NCBI GenBank assembly: GCA_017399005.1
Contig: JAFQEO010000035.1
Location: 269,393-333,392, forward strand
Reading direction: 5' to 3'
Length of the DNA stretch: 64,000 nt
Origin: Peptococcaceae bacterium
Lineage (GTDB): Bacteria > Bacillota > Peptococcia > Peptococcales > Peptococcaceae
The position numbers were made by a program, and so were the translations under genes. Below the pieces are notes generated by a model. That model was not told the DNA's origin. It was given only the letters and a program-made list of their open reading frames with translations, and made no database searches. This document shows positions 52,945 through 61,733 of the stretch, piece by piece. Positions within the stretch are counted from its first letter, which is position 1; every line of letters begins with the position of its first letter.

Positions 52945-53838
52945 ATGACATCTTCTGCATCTTATCGTATTTTTACCGATGCAACCGTTGATTTAACACC
53001 GGAACTTCTTCAAAACCTGCCGGAGGTTTCGGTCATTCCCATGCAGGTGGAACTGTTCAGCAAAGACCAGCAGGAAACCTATCTGTGGGAATCAGACAAA
53101 ACGGTCAGCAGCAAATCCTTTTACCATCTGCAACGCAACGGGTTTCACGCAAAAACCTCACAGATTACACCGTACACTTATACAAAGCAGTTTGAACCTT
53201 ATCTGAAGCAGGGACTGGATATTATTTATTTCAGTTTTTCATCCGGTATGTCCGGCTGTTTTCAGGCAGCAGAACTCTGTGCCCAACAGCTGCGCGAAAC
53301 ATATCCAGAACGCCATATATTCTGTATAGACACACTTTGCGGGTCAGTAGGCCTTGGCTTTTTTGTATGGGAGGCAGTTCTGCAGCAGCGAAGCGGTTTA
53401 ACCATTGAAGCGCTCGCCTTATGGGCGGAAACCCACCGTTCTTATGTATGCCACTGGTTTACCGTGGATACCTTTGAGCATCTGCGTCATGGCGGCAGAG
53501 TATCTCCTGCAGCGGCTACTCTGGGAACCGTGCTGAATATTAAACCGATGCTCCATATTGACGAAACCGGCAAGCTGCAGGTAGCAGAAAAACCACGCGG
53601 TTCACGCAAAGCCATGTCGGCTCAGCTGAAATGTATGGAAACCGGCTGGATGCCGGAAATAAGCCGACGCATTATCATTGGCCATGCTGACTGCCTCGAT
53701 GAGGCAGAACGGCTGAAAACACTGGTTCTGAATCAGTTTCCCGATGCCGATATTTATCTTTCTGAAATCGGTCCTGTTATTGGTGCCCATACCGGTCCGG
53801 GGATGCTGGCACTGATTTACTGGGGCACAAACCGATAA
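52945..53838 (+). CDS. DegV-family fatty-acid-binding protein
   Basis: The 297-residue protein has the DegV layout: YRIFTDATVDLTPELL at the N-terminus, SQITPYTYTKQFEPYL, SFSSGMSGCFQAAE (fatty-acid carboxylate site), DTLCGSVGLGFFV, TFEHLRHGGRVSPAAATLGTVLNIKPML and IGPVIGAHTGPGMLAL at the C-terminus. DegV/FakB proteins present fatty acids to a kinase (FakA). No fakA lies nearby. Cotranscription with the radical SAM gene suggests that a bound fatty acid or lipid is the substrate or product of that enzyme; this is inference. Confidence 0.92.
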   Translation: MTSSASYRIFTDATVDLTPELLQNLPEVSVIPMQVELFSKDQQETYLWESDKTVSSKSFYHLQRNGFHAKTSQITPYTYTKQFEPYLKQGLDIIYFSFSSGMSGCFQAAELCAQQLRETYPERHIFCIDTLCGSVGLGFFVWEAVLQQRSGLTIEALALWAETHRSYVCHWFTVDTFEHLRHGGRVSPAAATLGTVLNIKPMLHIDETGKLQVAEKPRGSRKAMSAQLKCMETGWMPEISRRIIIGHADCLDEAERLKTLVLNQFPDADIYLSEIGPVIGAHTGPGMLALIYWGTNR

Positions 53839-53946
53839 AGAAAGTTCCGATACTTAGCTCGTCCACCTCCTTTTTTCTCTGGTGCATCCTTCCCTCAGGC
53901 TCTGCACCGGAACCCCCTTATGTTTCTGTGACAGCCATACAGAAAC

Positions 53947-53986
53947 AAAAAACGGAAACGATTCCTTGCAGTCGCTTCCGTTTTTT
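53947..53986. terminator. Terminator after degV
   Basis: AAAAAACGGAA / TTCCGTTTTTT arms with an inner CGA/TCG helix, with T-runs on both strands. The rest of the 326-base gap to the DUF2325 gene holds the second 44-bp repeat and no gene I can support. Confidence 0.88.
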
Positions 53987-54017
53987 CACATATTCACTTA
54001 AAAAAATTCATTTAAAT

Positions 54018-54061
54018 AAAACAGAGCCGTCCTGGCAAGACGACTCTACAAGGGGGAATAT
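54018..54061. repeat. 44-bp direct repeat, copy 2
   Basis: Identical over 44 bases and in the same orientation as 50349-50392, so the pair brackets the riboswitch-TetR-radical SAM-DegV block. On the minus strand TATAGT near 54104-54099 could be a -10 for a short transcript ending at its hairpin, but no good -35 fits. Confidence 0.8.
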
Positions 54062-54164
54062 AAAGAGATGATGGATTTGCTTTCCTTACCACGCTTATAC
54101 TATAACAGGTTTCCATATCGCAAAGGTCAGGAAAATGTCAAGAGAATATCCAGATTTCCTGAAA

Positions 54165-54449
54165 TTATCCGACATGTTCTTCTAAAATCTGTTTTAATGC
54201 GGCAGCGCTGCTGGTATGACATCGCACCACATTGATTTTTTTTCGTTTTGCCTCATTCACAGCGCAGTTTACCATTCGATGAGAAACGGTATTAGTAAAC
54301 AGCACCACCATATCAGGGTTTCCAATTTTCTGTTCCAGATTTTTAGGAACCTGAGTAAACACTTTCGCCTTGCAGTTATACTGTTCGCACAGTTCTCTAT
54401 ACTTACAAGCCATACAGTCATGGCCGCCAATAATCACCAGTTTACTCAT
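54165..54449 (-). CDS. DUF2325 protein
   Basis: The 94-residue protein has IIGGHDCMACKYRELCEQYNCKA at the N-terminus with four cysteines (12, 15, 21, 26), then MVVLFTNTVSHRMVNCAVNEAKRKKINVVRCHTSS, the typical DUF2325 alpha/beta pattern. The family is uncharacterised; the clustered cysteines suggest metal or iron-sulfur binding. It is next to the Feo iron-uptake genes. A GAGAGGAG site precedes the start. Confidence 0.88.
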   Translation of the reverse strand: MSKLVIIGGHDCMACKYRELCEQYNCKAKVFTQVPKNLEQKIGNPDMVVLFTNTVSHRMVNCAVNEAKRKKINVVRCHTSSAAALKQILEEHVG

Positions 54450-54563
54450 TCTGATTCTCCTCTCGCGCTTTTATATGTTATCTCTGTTTCTAAGACGTTC
54501 CGCTCATTCAAAATAGATTTGAAACAAATTAAGATATTTTTATTTGCACATGCTAACTCAGAG

Positions 54564-54605
54564 TAAAAATTTTTCTGGTTAGGTAATGCGTGCCCAACCA
54601 GAAAA
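54564..54605 (-). terminator. Terminator of the feo operon
   Basis: Perfect 10-bp arms TTTTCTGGTT / AACCAGAAAA are followed on the minus strand by ATTTTT, 27 bases after the Cys-rich peptide gene. Confidence 0.82.
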
Positions 54606-54631
54606 TTTAACACTCTAATATTATGCCTGTA

Positions 54632-54808
54632 TTACAGATTCTGCGTCTGCATCGAGGTCTGGCAGCTGCAGCTTCCTGTCATCCCTTTGCAGCCGGAGCA
54701 TCCGCTGCATCCTCCGCAGCATCCGCCTGTTTTCATATCTTTATACAAACTTCTGACCGCCAGCCCGAACATCCCGGCCACAATCAGAGAAGCAATCACA
54801 GTTCCCAT
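54632..54808 (-). CDS. FeoB-associated Cys-rich membrane protein
   Basis: The 58-residue protein has one N-terminal membrane helix (GTVIASLIVAGMFGLAV) and a cytoplasmic tail with CCGGCSGCSGC and CSC, eight cysteines in all. Such peptides are encoded directly after feoB in many Firmicutes and are annotated as FeoB-associated; a role in binding incoming iron is supposed. AAAGGAG lies 7 bases before the ATG at 54808. Confidence 0.9.
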   Translation of the reverse strand: MGTVIASLIVAGMFGLAVRSLYKDMKTGGCCGGCSGCSGCKGMTGSCSCQTSMQTQNL

Positions 54809-54893
54809 TTTCAAGCTCCTTTCCGCAGATTCACTGGAATCCCGTTATACATATATTCGTTTCATTTGTTTACTTCTGTTTACGGATGAGATA

Positions 54894-56903
54894 TTAGAAC
54901 CCCATCATGGTACCAATCTGGTAAATCAGGAAGGCCACAATCCATGCGAAACCGCACTGATAACCGATGGTAGCCAGAGTCCATTTCAGAGAGTTCATTT
55001 CTCTGCGGATAGCACCGATTGCCGCAAAGCATGGAGCGCACAGCAGGTTGAATACCATAAAGGCATAAGCACTTGCCATTGTGAAATACTGCGGAATCAC
55101 AGCCAGCAGAGATGGATCATCTTCTGCCACTTCACCAATTGCATATGCGATACCTAAGGTTGCTACAACGACTTCTTTTGCAACTAAACCGGTAATAGCG
55201 GCTGCCGTTGCTTCCCATGTACCAAAGCCCAGAGGCGCAAAAATCGGAGCAATGAAACCGGCCACTACTGCCAGCATGCTGTCTGCGGTATCCTCAACCA
55301 TTTCGAAGCCAAAACTAAAGGACTGCAGGAACCAGATGATGGTGCAGGCAACGAAGATAACGGTACCGGCTTTTTTGATAAATGCTTTCCCGCGTTCCCA
55401 CATGTGAATCACAACGCCTTTAAAGCTAGGCACATGATAAGGAGGCAGTTCCATTACGAATGGAGCAGGGTCGCCCTGGAATGGTTTCAGGCGTTTCAGG
55501 AACAGGCAGGAGAAAATAATCGCCGCCATACCTACGAAGTATGCAGATGGAGCAACCCAGCTGCTTTCCGGGAATAACGCACCTGCAAACAGAGCGATAA
55601 TCGGCAGTTTCGCACCACAAGGAATAAAGGTTGTGGTCATGATTGTCATACGACGGTCTTTCTCGTTTTCAATGGTACGGGTTGCCATAATTGCAGGCAC
55701 ACCGCAACCGGTACCGATTAACATCGGGATAAAGGATTTACCGGACAGACCGAATTTACGGAAAATACGGTCAAAGATAAATGCAACACGAGCCATATAG
55801 CCGCAGTCTTCCATTAAAGACAGGAAGAAGAACAGAATCATCATCTGCGGTACAAATACAAAGATAGAGGTTAAACCGCCAATGATACCGTCAATGCACA
55901 GGCTGATGAGCCAGTCTGCTGCGCCAATACCCACTAACAGGCCTTCCACACCGCCGCCAATCCAGCCAAAGAACTCTTCTACCCAGCCGATAGTCCAGTC
56001 GCCAACGGTCTGAATCGATACATAATAGGTTACCCACATAACCGCCGCAAAGATTGGCAGAGCCAGAATCCGGTTGGTTACAATCTGGTCAATTTTATCG
56101 GAAGTACTTAACTCGGTTGTTTTGCGTTTTTTCTTAAAAATTCCGTTCAGCGCATCCGCAATATAAGTATAGCGTGCATTTGTGATAATGCTTTCACTGT
56201 CATCGTCCTCAGCATCTTCCACTGCTGTAATCAGTGCATCGATGTTTGCCAGCTGTTCGGCAGACAGATTCAGTTTCTCCTGAATTTTTTCGTCCCGTTC
56301 AAACAGTTTTACCGCATACCAGCGCGCATTTGCCGCATCTACCATGCCGGTCAGCACTTCTTCGATACCGGATAACGCTTTCCCTGTTTCACCGGTAAAA
56401 TGCTCCGGCACATTCGTTTTAGAACCAGCCGCTTTGATAGCCGCATCGGTCACTTCTTTAATGCCGGATTCTTTCAGCGCACTGATGGCATAAACCGGGC
56501 AGCCTAAACGCTGGCTCAGTTTTGCGATATCAATTTTATCGCCGTTTTTCTCTACCATATCCATCATATTTAACGCAACCACTACCGGAATTCCGATTTC
56601 CATCAGCTGTGTGGTTAAATACAGGTTACGCTCCAGGTTGGATGCATCCACAATGTTTAAGATAACATCCGGTTTTTCATCCAGCAGATAGTTTCTAGTT
56701 ACAACCTCTTCCAGAGTGTATGGAGATAAAGAGTAAATACCAGGAAGGTCCATGATGGCAACATTTTTATTGCCTTTCAGTTTCCCTTCTTTTTTCTCAA
56801 CGGTAACGCCAGGCCAGTTCCCTACATACTGGCTGCTTCCTGTCAGGGCGTTGAACAGCGTGGTTTTCCCGCAGTTCGGGTTGCCTGCAAGTGCGATAAT
56901 CAT
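54894..56903 (-). CDS. feoB: Ferrous iron transporter FeoB
   Basis: The 669-residue protein has an N-terminal G-protein domain (GNPNCGKTT at 8-16, DLPGIYSL at about 53, NMMD at about 113), a helical spacer, and a membrane domain with the two Gate motifs (IGTGCGVPAIMATR and IPCGAKLPII, each with the conserved Cys). It moves Fe2+ into the cytoplasm. Two feoA genes lie upstream and the Cys-rich peptide downstream. Confidence 0.98.
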   Translation of the reverse strand: MIIALAGNPNCGKTTLFNALTGSSQYVGNWPGVTVEKKEGKLKGNKNVAIMDLPGIYSLSPYTLEEVVTRNYLLDEKPDVILNIVDASNLERNLYLTTQLMEIGIPVVVALNMMDMVEKNGDKIDIAKLSQRLGCPVYAISALKESGIKEVTDAAIKAAGSKTNVPEHFTGETGKALSGIEEVLTGMVDAANARWYAVKLFERDEKIQEKLNLSAEQLANIDALITAVEDAEDDDSESIITNARYTYIADALNGIFKKKRKTTELSTSDKIDQIVTNRILALPIFAAVMWVTYYVSIQTVGDWTIGWVEEFFGWIGGGVEGLLVGIGAADWLISLCIDGIIGGLTSIFVFVPQMMILFFFLSLMEDCGYMARVAFIFDRIFRKFGLSGKSFIPMLIGTGCGVPAIMATRTIENEKDRRMTIMTTTFIPCGAKLPIIALFAGALFPESSWVAPSAYFVGMAAIIFSCLFLKRLKPFQGDPAPFVMELPPYHVPSFKGVVIHMWERGKAFIKKAGTVIFVACTIIWFLQSFSFGFEMVEDTADSMLAVVAGFIAPIFAPLGFGTWEATAAAITGLVAKEVVVATLGIAYAIGEVAEDDPSLLAVIPQYFTMASAYAFMVFNLLCAPCFAAIGAIRREMNSLKWTLATIGYQCGFAWIVAFLIYQIGTMMGF

Positions 56904-57046
56904 TTAAAATCAACCTCTTTTCGCTTCAAGCCATTTTTATTTAACAAAGTCATTTTATATAAGCAAGTCTTTCATGTTATAAGTTTTCGGTATTATTCGA
57001 TAGCATCGGCTAACTCAAATGCAAAAAAATAAAATGATTGCAATAT

Positions 57047-57268
57047 CTATTCTACAACAATCTTCTCTGCTTCAGCCTTGCGCAGAGACAGTTCATAGCC
57101 GCGCACAGTAATTTCAATCGGATCACCCAGCGGCGCTACTTTGCGGATATATACACTTACCCCTTTGGTAATACCCATGTCCATGATACGACGCTTTGCC
57201 GCACCGTCACCTTCCAGTTTTTTTACGGTTACGGTACTCCCTACTGCTGCATCTTTTAATGTCTGCAC
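57047..57268 (-). CDS. feoA: FeoA-domain protein (second copy)
   Basis: The 73-residue SH3-like protein (VQTLKDAAVGSTVTVKKLEG...KRRIMDMGITKGVSVYIRKVAPLGDPIEITVRGYELSLRKAEAEKI) matches FeoA throughout. FeoA binds and tunes FeoB. A GTG start at 57268 is chosen since GGGAGGG lies 7 bases upstream; the longer frame overlaps the preceding feoA stop and lacks a site. It lies between the other feoA and feoB. Confidence 0.93.
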   Translation of the reverse strand: MQTLKDAAVGSTVTVKKLEGDGAAKRRIMDMGITKGVSVYIRKVAPLGDPIEITVRGYELSLRKAEAEKIVVE

Positions 57269-57312
57269 TGATTTTCCCTCCCTGTTTACTAAATCAGCAG
57301 AAAACCCTGGCA

Positions 57313-57522
57313 TTACACCAGGATTCTGCCTGCCATTGCTTTATCTAACGCAACTCTTGCTTCTTTCACTTTAAGGATCATGTTGCCACCCATCTCGGAG
57401 ATAACCGTTACATTCCCGCCTGTTACAAAACCCAGATTTGCCAGATGCTTCTGCACATGATCACGACCTGTAATTCTGAGAATCATTCTTTCTTCACCTA
57501 ATGGAGCCATCGTTAATGGCAT
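57313..57522 (-). CDS. feoA: FeoA-domain protein (first copy)
   Basis: The 69-residue protein (MPLTMAPLGEERMILRITGRD...LANLGFVTGGNVTVISEMGGNMILKVKEARVALDKAMAGRI) is a second, divergent FeoA. It is the first gene of the feo operon. The ATG at 57522 follows AAGGATGGTGAT; ATG 57534 and GTG 57531 are possible alternatives. Confidence 0.9.
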   Translation of the reverse strand: MPLTMAPLGEERMILRITGRDHVQKHLANLGFVTGGNVTVISEMGGNMILKVKEARVALDKAMAGRILV

Positions 57523-57603
57523 ATCAATCACCATCCTTAAAATTATAAAATCAAAAAATTGCTAAAAGAGAATCCAGCGATTCCCTTTGTTATTTCTATT
57601 AAC

Positions 57604-57632
57604 AGTTTAATATAACTAACTCAACTTGTCAA
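57604..57632 (-). promoter_or_regulatory. Promoter of the feo operon
   Basis: TTGACA (57632-57627), a 17-base spacer and TAAACT (57609-57604) on the minus strand. A weak dyad, AGTT...TATA...AACT, covers spacer and -10 and could be a metal-regulator (Fur or DtxR type) site, but it matches no consensus well. The remaining A+T-rich sequence up to the next promoter (57633-57823) shows nothing else I can support. Confidence 0.65.
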
Positions 57633-57823
57633 TAAGTATTTTTAGAAATATATAGTAAATCTATATCAACTTTCGCAATAATATTTTTTATATATTCAAT
57701 TTCAATCCGCATAGTTTGATAACTAGATGTTGTGACAGATTTTCAGTATCTGCTTCTTCTTTATACGAGATGCTGCAAACTACAGCGTTTATATCGTTTT
57801 AATGCCTTTTTAACCGATTCCTC

Positions 57824-57853
57824 TTGCATCCGGAACGGTAATACTGTTATGAT
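57824..57853 (+). promoter_or_regulatory. Promoter of the lipid kinase gene
   Basis: TTGCAT (57824-57829), an 18-base spacer and TATGAT (57848-57853), about 40 bases before the start codon. Confidence 0.55.
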
Positions 57854-57892
57854 GTACTTGTAAATCTCTGATTGATGTTATGAGGTATTGCC

Positions 57893-58816
57893 ATGAATCC
57901 AGACATGAAATATATATTTATTATCAATCCGGCAGCGGGAACAAGGACCCTTCAGGCGGAACTTCTGAACCAGATTCGCACCACACTGCCATCGGGCTCT
58001 TATGAACTCCATTTCACCTCCTGTGAAGGTGATGGAACCCGCATTGCTGCCGAGTGCATCGAACAGCACCATAACGAAAATATCGTCCTCTTTGTATGCG
58101 GCGGTGACGGCACCTTTTTTGAAGTCATCAACGGTGCGGCAGGCAGAGTGCCGGTAGGTGTATTCCCATGCGGAAGCGGCAACGATTTTATTAAAAATAT
58201 CGTGTCCCCGCAGAATCTGCTGGATGTCAGTGCACAGATTAACGGCCAGGCCGTGCCGCTGGATTTAATCCGCTGCAACGGAAACTATGTATCCAACGTA
58301 TGCAACATCGGGTTTGATGCCGATATCGCCTATAATATGAACCGGTTCCGCAAAATTCCGTTCCTGTCAGGCAAAAAGGCATATATCGCTGCCGTTGTAT
58401 ACTGCTTCTTTCATCGGATGCGTTATCCGCTGACCATAGAAATCGACGACAGCCAGCCTGTAACCGGAGAATTTCTCTTTGCCGTGATTGCCAACGGCCA
58501 GACATATGGCGGCTCTTTCCGCGGAGCTCCAGAGGCTTCTGTACATGACGGGCTTATCGATATCTGCCTGTGCCGCAGATTATCCCGCCTTACCCTTCTG
58601 CGCTATGTATCGGCCTTTCAGAAAGGCACCTACCTCAAGAAAAAAGGCATTGACCGCTGGGTGGATTACCGCAAATGCAAAAAAGTGCGTATCACCATGC
58701 CGAAACCAATTGTAATCGGCTACGACGGCAACGTTACACACACAAATCTGGTAGAAGCCGAAATTCTCCCTGCCGGCATGCAGCTTATCATTCCGCAGGG
58801 CGCATCATTAAAATAA
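57893..58816 (+). CDS. Diacylglycerol/lipid kinase family protein (YegS/DgkB type)
   Basis: The 307-residue protein has IINPAAGTR near residues 10-18, the GGDGTFFEVINGAA nucleotide-binding loop near 69-82, GVFPCGSGNDFIKNI near 89-103 and ANGQTYGGSFRGAPEASVHDGLIDI near 200-224. These define the DAGK catalytic family, which includes DgkB, YegS and BmrU. The exact lipid acceptor is not evident. GAGGT precedes the start. Confidence 0.92.
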   Translation: MNPDMKYIFIINPAAGTRTLQAELLNQIRTTLPSGSYELHFTSCEGDGTRIAAECIEQHHNENIVLFVCGGDGTFFEVINGAAGRVPVGVFPCGSGNDFIKNIVSPQNLLDVSAQINGQAVPLDLIRCNGNYVSNVCNIGFDADIAYNMNRFRKIPFLSGKKAYIAAVVYCFFHRMRYPLTIEIDDSQPVTGEFLFAVIANGQTYGGSFRGAPEASVHDGLIDICLCRRLSRLTLLRYVSAFQKGTYLKKKGIDRWVDYRKCKKVRITMPKPIVIGYDGNVTHTNLVEAEILPAGMQLIIPQGASLK

Positions 58817-58870
58817 ACAACAGAATAAGACGAAAAATAAAACAAAAAATAAAACCGAATATACAAATAA

Positions 58871-59002
58871 AGAGGCTAAGACAACACTTTACTCAAAATC
58901 CGGAACCAGCATCGTATATTTCCTTGAATTCCGACTATAGAAGGACAAGGAAAATGATACCATGCTGGTTCCAGAACGAGTTACTGGTTTGTCTCAGCCT
59001 CT
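58871..59002. repeat. 132-bp imperfect inverted repeat between convergent genes
   Basis: AGAGGCT-AGACAA at one end matches TTGTCT-AGCCTCT at the other, and an inner block pairs GGAACCAGCAT / ATGCTGGTTCC and TTTCCTTG / CAAGGAAA. T-rich sequence follows on both strands. It separates the lipid kinase gene from valS and probably acts as a bidirectional terminator; its length and fold also suit a MITE-like element. Confidence 0.7.
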
Positions 59003-59026
59003 ATTTTTTACTGTTTGCTTTTGATT

Positions 59027-61678
59027 TTATTTCTGGTAGCTTTCCAGACGGCTTACCAGAGCAGCTTTGCTGTCCTGATATTTTGCCAGTTTTTCTTTCT
59101 CACCGGCGATAACATCCGCTGGTGCTTTTGCCACGAAGCCTTCGTTGTTCAGTTTTTTCTCCAGGCGTTCGATTTCTTTGTTTACTTTCTCTACTTCTTT
59201 CTGCAGACGGGCAATTTCTTTGTCCATGTCGATTAAGCCGCGCAGAGGCAGGAAGATTTCGATACCCTGAACAACGGCTGTTACAGCCTGGTCTGGTTTT
59301 TCTGCCAGTGCCAGCTGAACATCCAGAGTTTCCAGAGTGCCCAGATTGATAATATATGCCGCTGTTTCATTCAGAACTGCCTTGAGCTCCTCTTTGTTGG
59401 CTGCGATAATGCAGTCTGCTTTTTTGCCCAGAGGCACATTCATTTCGCTGCGCATATTGCGGATTGCACGGATTACATTCATAACCACTGCCATCTGTTC
59501 TTCGGTTTCCGCAGAGATTGCGGTTTCATCCGCCACAGGCCACTGGGTCAGCATAATGGTTTCGCCTTCGTGAGGCAGATGCTGCCAGATTTCCTCGGTG
59601 ATGAACGGCATAAACGGATGCAGCAGAATCATGGTATCGCGCAGAACAGTTGCGATAACCTGCTGAGCTGTACGACGGCTTGCTTCGGTTTCTTTGCCGT
59701 ACAGTCTTGGTTTTACCATTTCAATATACCAGTCGCAGAACTCATCCCAGATGAATTCGTACAGAGTATTTGCCGCACCGCCTAAATCGTAGCTGTCCAT
59801 ACGGGAGGATACTTCTTTGGCAACGGAGTTGAAACGGCTGATAATCCATTTATCTGCCAGTGTGTATTCCATCTGGTCGGCAGCAACCGGTTCATAATCT
59901 TCCAGATTCATTAATACAAAACGGGTTGCATTCCAGATTTTATTGGCAAAGTTACGGCTAGCTTCCAGGCGTTCGTTCTGGAAACGCAGGTCGTTACCCG
60001 GTGTGTTGCCGGTAATCAGCATAAAGCGCAGAGTATCGGCACCATATTCTTCGATAACCTGCAGAGGGTCGATACCATTGCCCAGCGATTTACTCATTTT
60101 ACGGCCCTGGCTGTCCAGTACCAGCCCGTGAATCAGTACATCATGGAATGGGGATTTGCCGGTGAATTCCAGCGCGTCAAACAGCATACGAGCTACCCAG
60201 AAGAAGATAATGTCGCGGCCTGTTACCAGTACGCTTGTTGGATAGAACGCATCCAGTTCTTTTGTCTGTTCCGGCCATCCCATTGTGGAGAATGGCCATA
60301 AACCGGAGCTGAACCAGGTATCCAGTACGTCAGGGTCCTGTTCAACATTCTGAGAACCGCATTTGGTACAGGTGTGAATATCGGTCGTGCTGCACATCAC
60401 TTCGCCGCAGTCCTGGCAGTACCATACCGGGATTCTGTGACCCCACCATAACTGACGGGAGATACACCAGTCACGGATGTTTTCCAGCCAGCCCAGATAG
60501 ATTTTGGTAAAGCGTTCCGGCACAAAGTTTACAGCACCTGTGTGGGCCGCTTCAATCGCCGGTTTTGCCAGAGGTTCCATTTTTACGAACCACTGTTTAC
60601 TTACCAGAGGCTCAATAACAGTGTGGCAGCGGTAGCAGTGCCCTACAGAGTTCTGATGGTCTTCGATTTTCGTTAATACGCCGGAGGCTGTTAAATCTTC
60701 CACCAGCTGTTTACGGCATTCGTAACGGTCCATACCGGCATATTTGCCAGCCAGATCATTCATTTTGCCCTGCTTATCAATCACAACCACCTGAGGCAGG
60801 TTGTGACGATTGCCCAGTTCAAAGTCATTCGGGTCGTGAGCAGGTGTAATTTTTACCGCACCGGTACCGAATTCTTTTTCAACATATTCATCAGCAACCA
60901 CTGGAATTACACGGCCCACTACAGGCAGCACCAGATTTTTTCCAATTAAGTGCTGGTATCTTTCATCTTCCGGATGAACCGCTACTGCAGTATCACCCAG
61001 CATGGTTTCCGGACGGGTGGTGGCAATTTCGATGCTGTCTGTTCCGTCTTCGGTTGGGTAACGGAAGTAGTAGATTTTGCCATCCTGGTCTACGTGCTCA
61101 ACCTCGATATCCGAGATTGTAGTCTGGCAGTGCGGACACCAGTTTACAATGTAGTTGCCCTGGTAAATCAGGCCTTTTTCGTATAAACGCACAAACGCTT
61201 CACGAACCGCTTTGGAGCAGCCTTCATCCATAGTAAAACGTTCGCGGTCCCAGTCACAGGAACTGCCCAGTTTACGCAGCTGGGTTGTGATGGTGTTGCC
61301 GTATTCCTCTTTCCATGCCCATGTGCGGCGCAGGAATTCCTCACGGCCTACTTCGTAACGGTTGGTGCCTTCCTCTTTCAGCTGAGCCTCCACTTTCGCC
61401 TGTGTAGCAATACCGGCATGGTCCGTACCCGGTACCCATAAGGTATTGAACCCGCATAAGCGTTTGTAACGCACCAGAATATCCTGCATGGTGTTGTCCA
61501 TTGCATGGCCCATGTGCAGTTTCCCGGTAACATTTGGAGGCGGCATAACGATGGAGAAATTCTCTTTGCCTTCGTCCATACGGCCCGCAAAATATTTGTT
61601 GTTTTCCCAGATAGAGTACCAGTGTTCTTCTACCTGTTTTGGATCATAAACTTTGGATAAGTTTTTGCTTTCGTCCAT
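59027..61678 (-). CDS. valS: Valyl-tRNA synthetase
   Basis: The 883-residue class I enzyme has the HIGH-type motif PPPNVTGKLHMGHAM, the editing domain, WCISRQLWWGHRIPVWYC, a CxxC pair set (CQDCGEVMC; CTKCGSQN), KMSKSLGNGIDPL (KMSKS) and a C-terminal coiled-coil arm (EIARLQKEVEKVNKEIERLEKKL). The ATG at 61678 lies 8 bases after AAGGAG; the ATG two codons upstream is too close. It is controlled by a T-box leader. Confidence 0.98.
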   Translation of the reverse strand: MDESKNLSKVYDPKQVEEHWYSIWENNKYFAGRMDEGKENFSIVMPPPNVTGKLHMGHAMDNTMQDILVRYKRLCGFNTLWVPGTDHAGIATQAKVEAQLKEEGTNRYEVGREEFLRRTWAWKEEYGNTITTQLRKLGSSCDWDRERFTMDEGCSKAVREAFVRLYEKGLIYQGNYIVNWCPHCQTTISDIEVEHVDQDGKIYYFRYPTEDGTDSIEIATTRPETMLGDTAVAVHPEDERYQHLIGKNLVLPVVGRVIPVVADEYVEKEFGTGAVKITPAHDPNDFELGNRHNLPQVVVIDKQGKMNDLAGKYAGMDRYECRKQLVEDLTASGVLTKIEDHQNSVGHCYRCHTVIEPLVSKQWFVKMEPLAKPAIEAAHTGAVNFVPERFTKIYLGWLENIRDWCISRQLWWGHRIPVWYCQDCGEVMCSTTDIHTCTKCGSQNVEQDPDVLDTWFSSGLWPFSTMGWPEQTKELDAFYPTSVLVTGRDIIFFWVARMLFDALEFTGKSPFHDVLIHGLVLDSQGRKMSKSLGNGIDPLQVIEEYGADTLRFMLITGNTPGNDLRFQNERLEASRNFANKIWNATRFVLMNLEDYEPVAADQMEYTLADKWIISRFNSVAKEVSSRMDSYDLGGAANTLYEFIWDEFCDWYIEMVKPRLYGKETEASRRTAQQVIATVLRDTMILLHPFMPFITEEIWQHLPHEGETIMLTQWPVADETAISAETEEQMAVVMNVIRAIRNMRSEMNVPLGKKADCIIAANKEELKAVLNETAAYIINLGTLETLDVQLALAEKPDQAVTAVVQGIEIFLPLRGLIDMDKEIARLQKEVEKVNKEIERLEKKLNNEGFVAKAPADVIAGEKEKLAKYQDSKAALVSRLESYQK

Positions 61679-61733
61679 TTTCATTGCTCCTTTTTATATT
61701 ATTTTGATTGATTGATTACATACATCCTGTACC

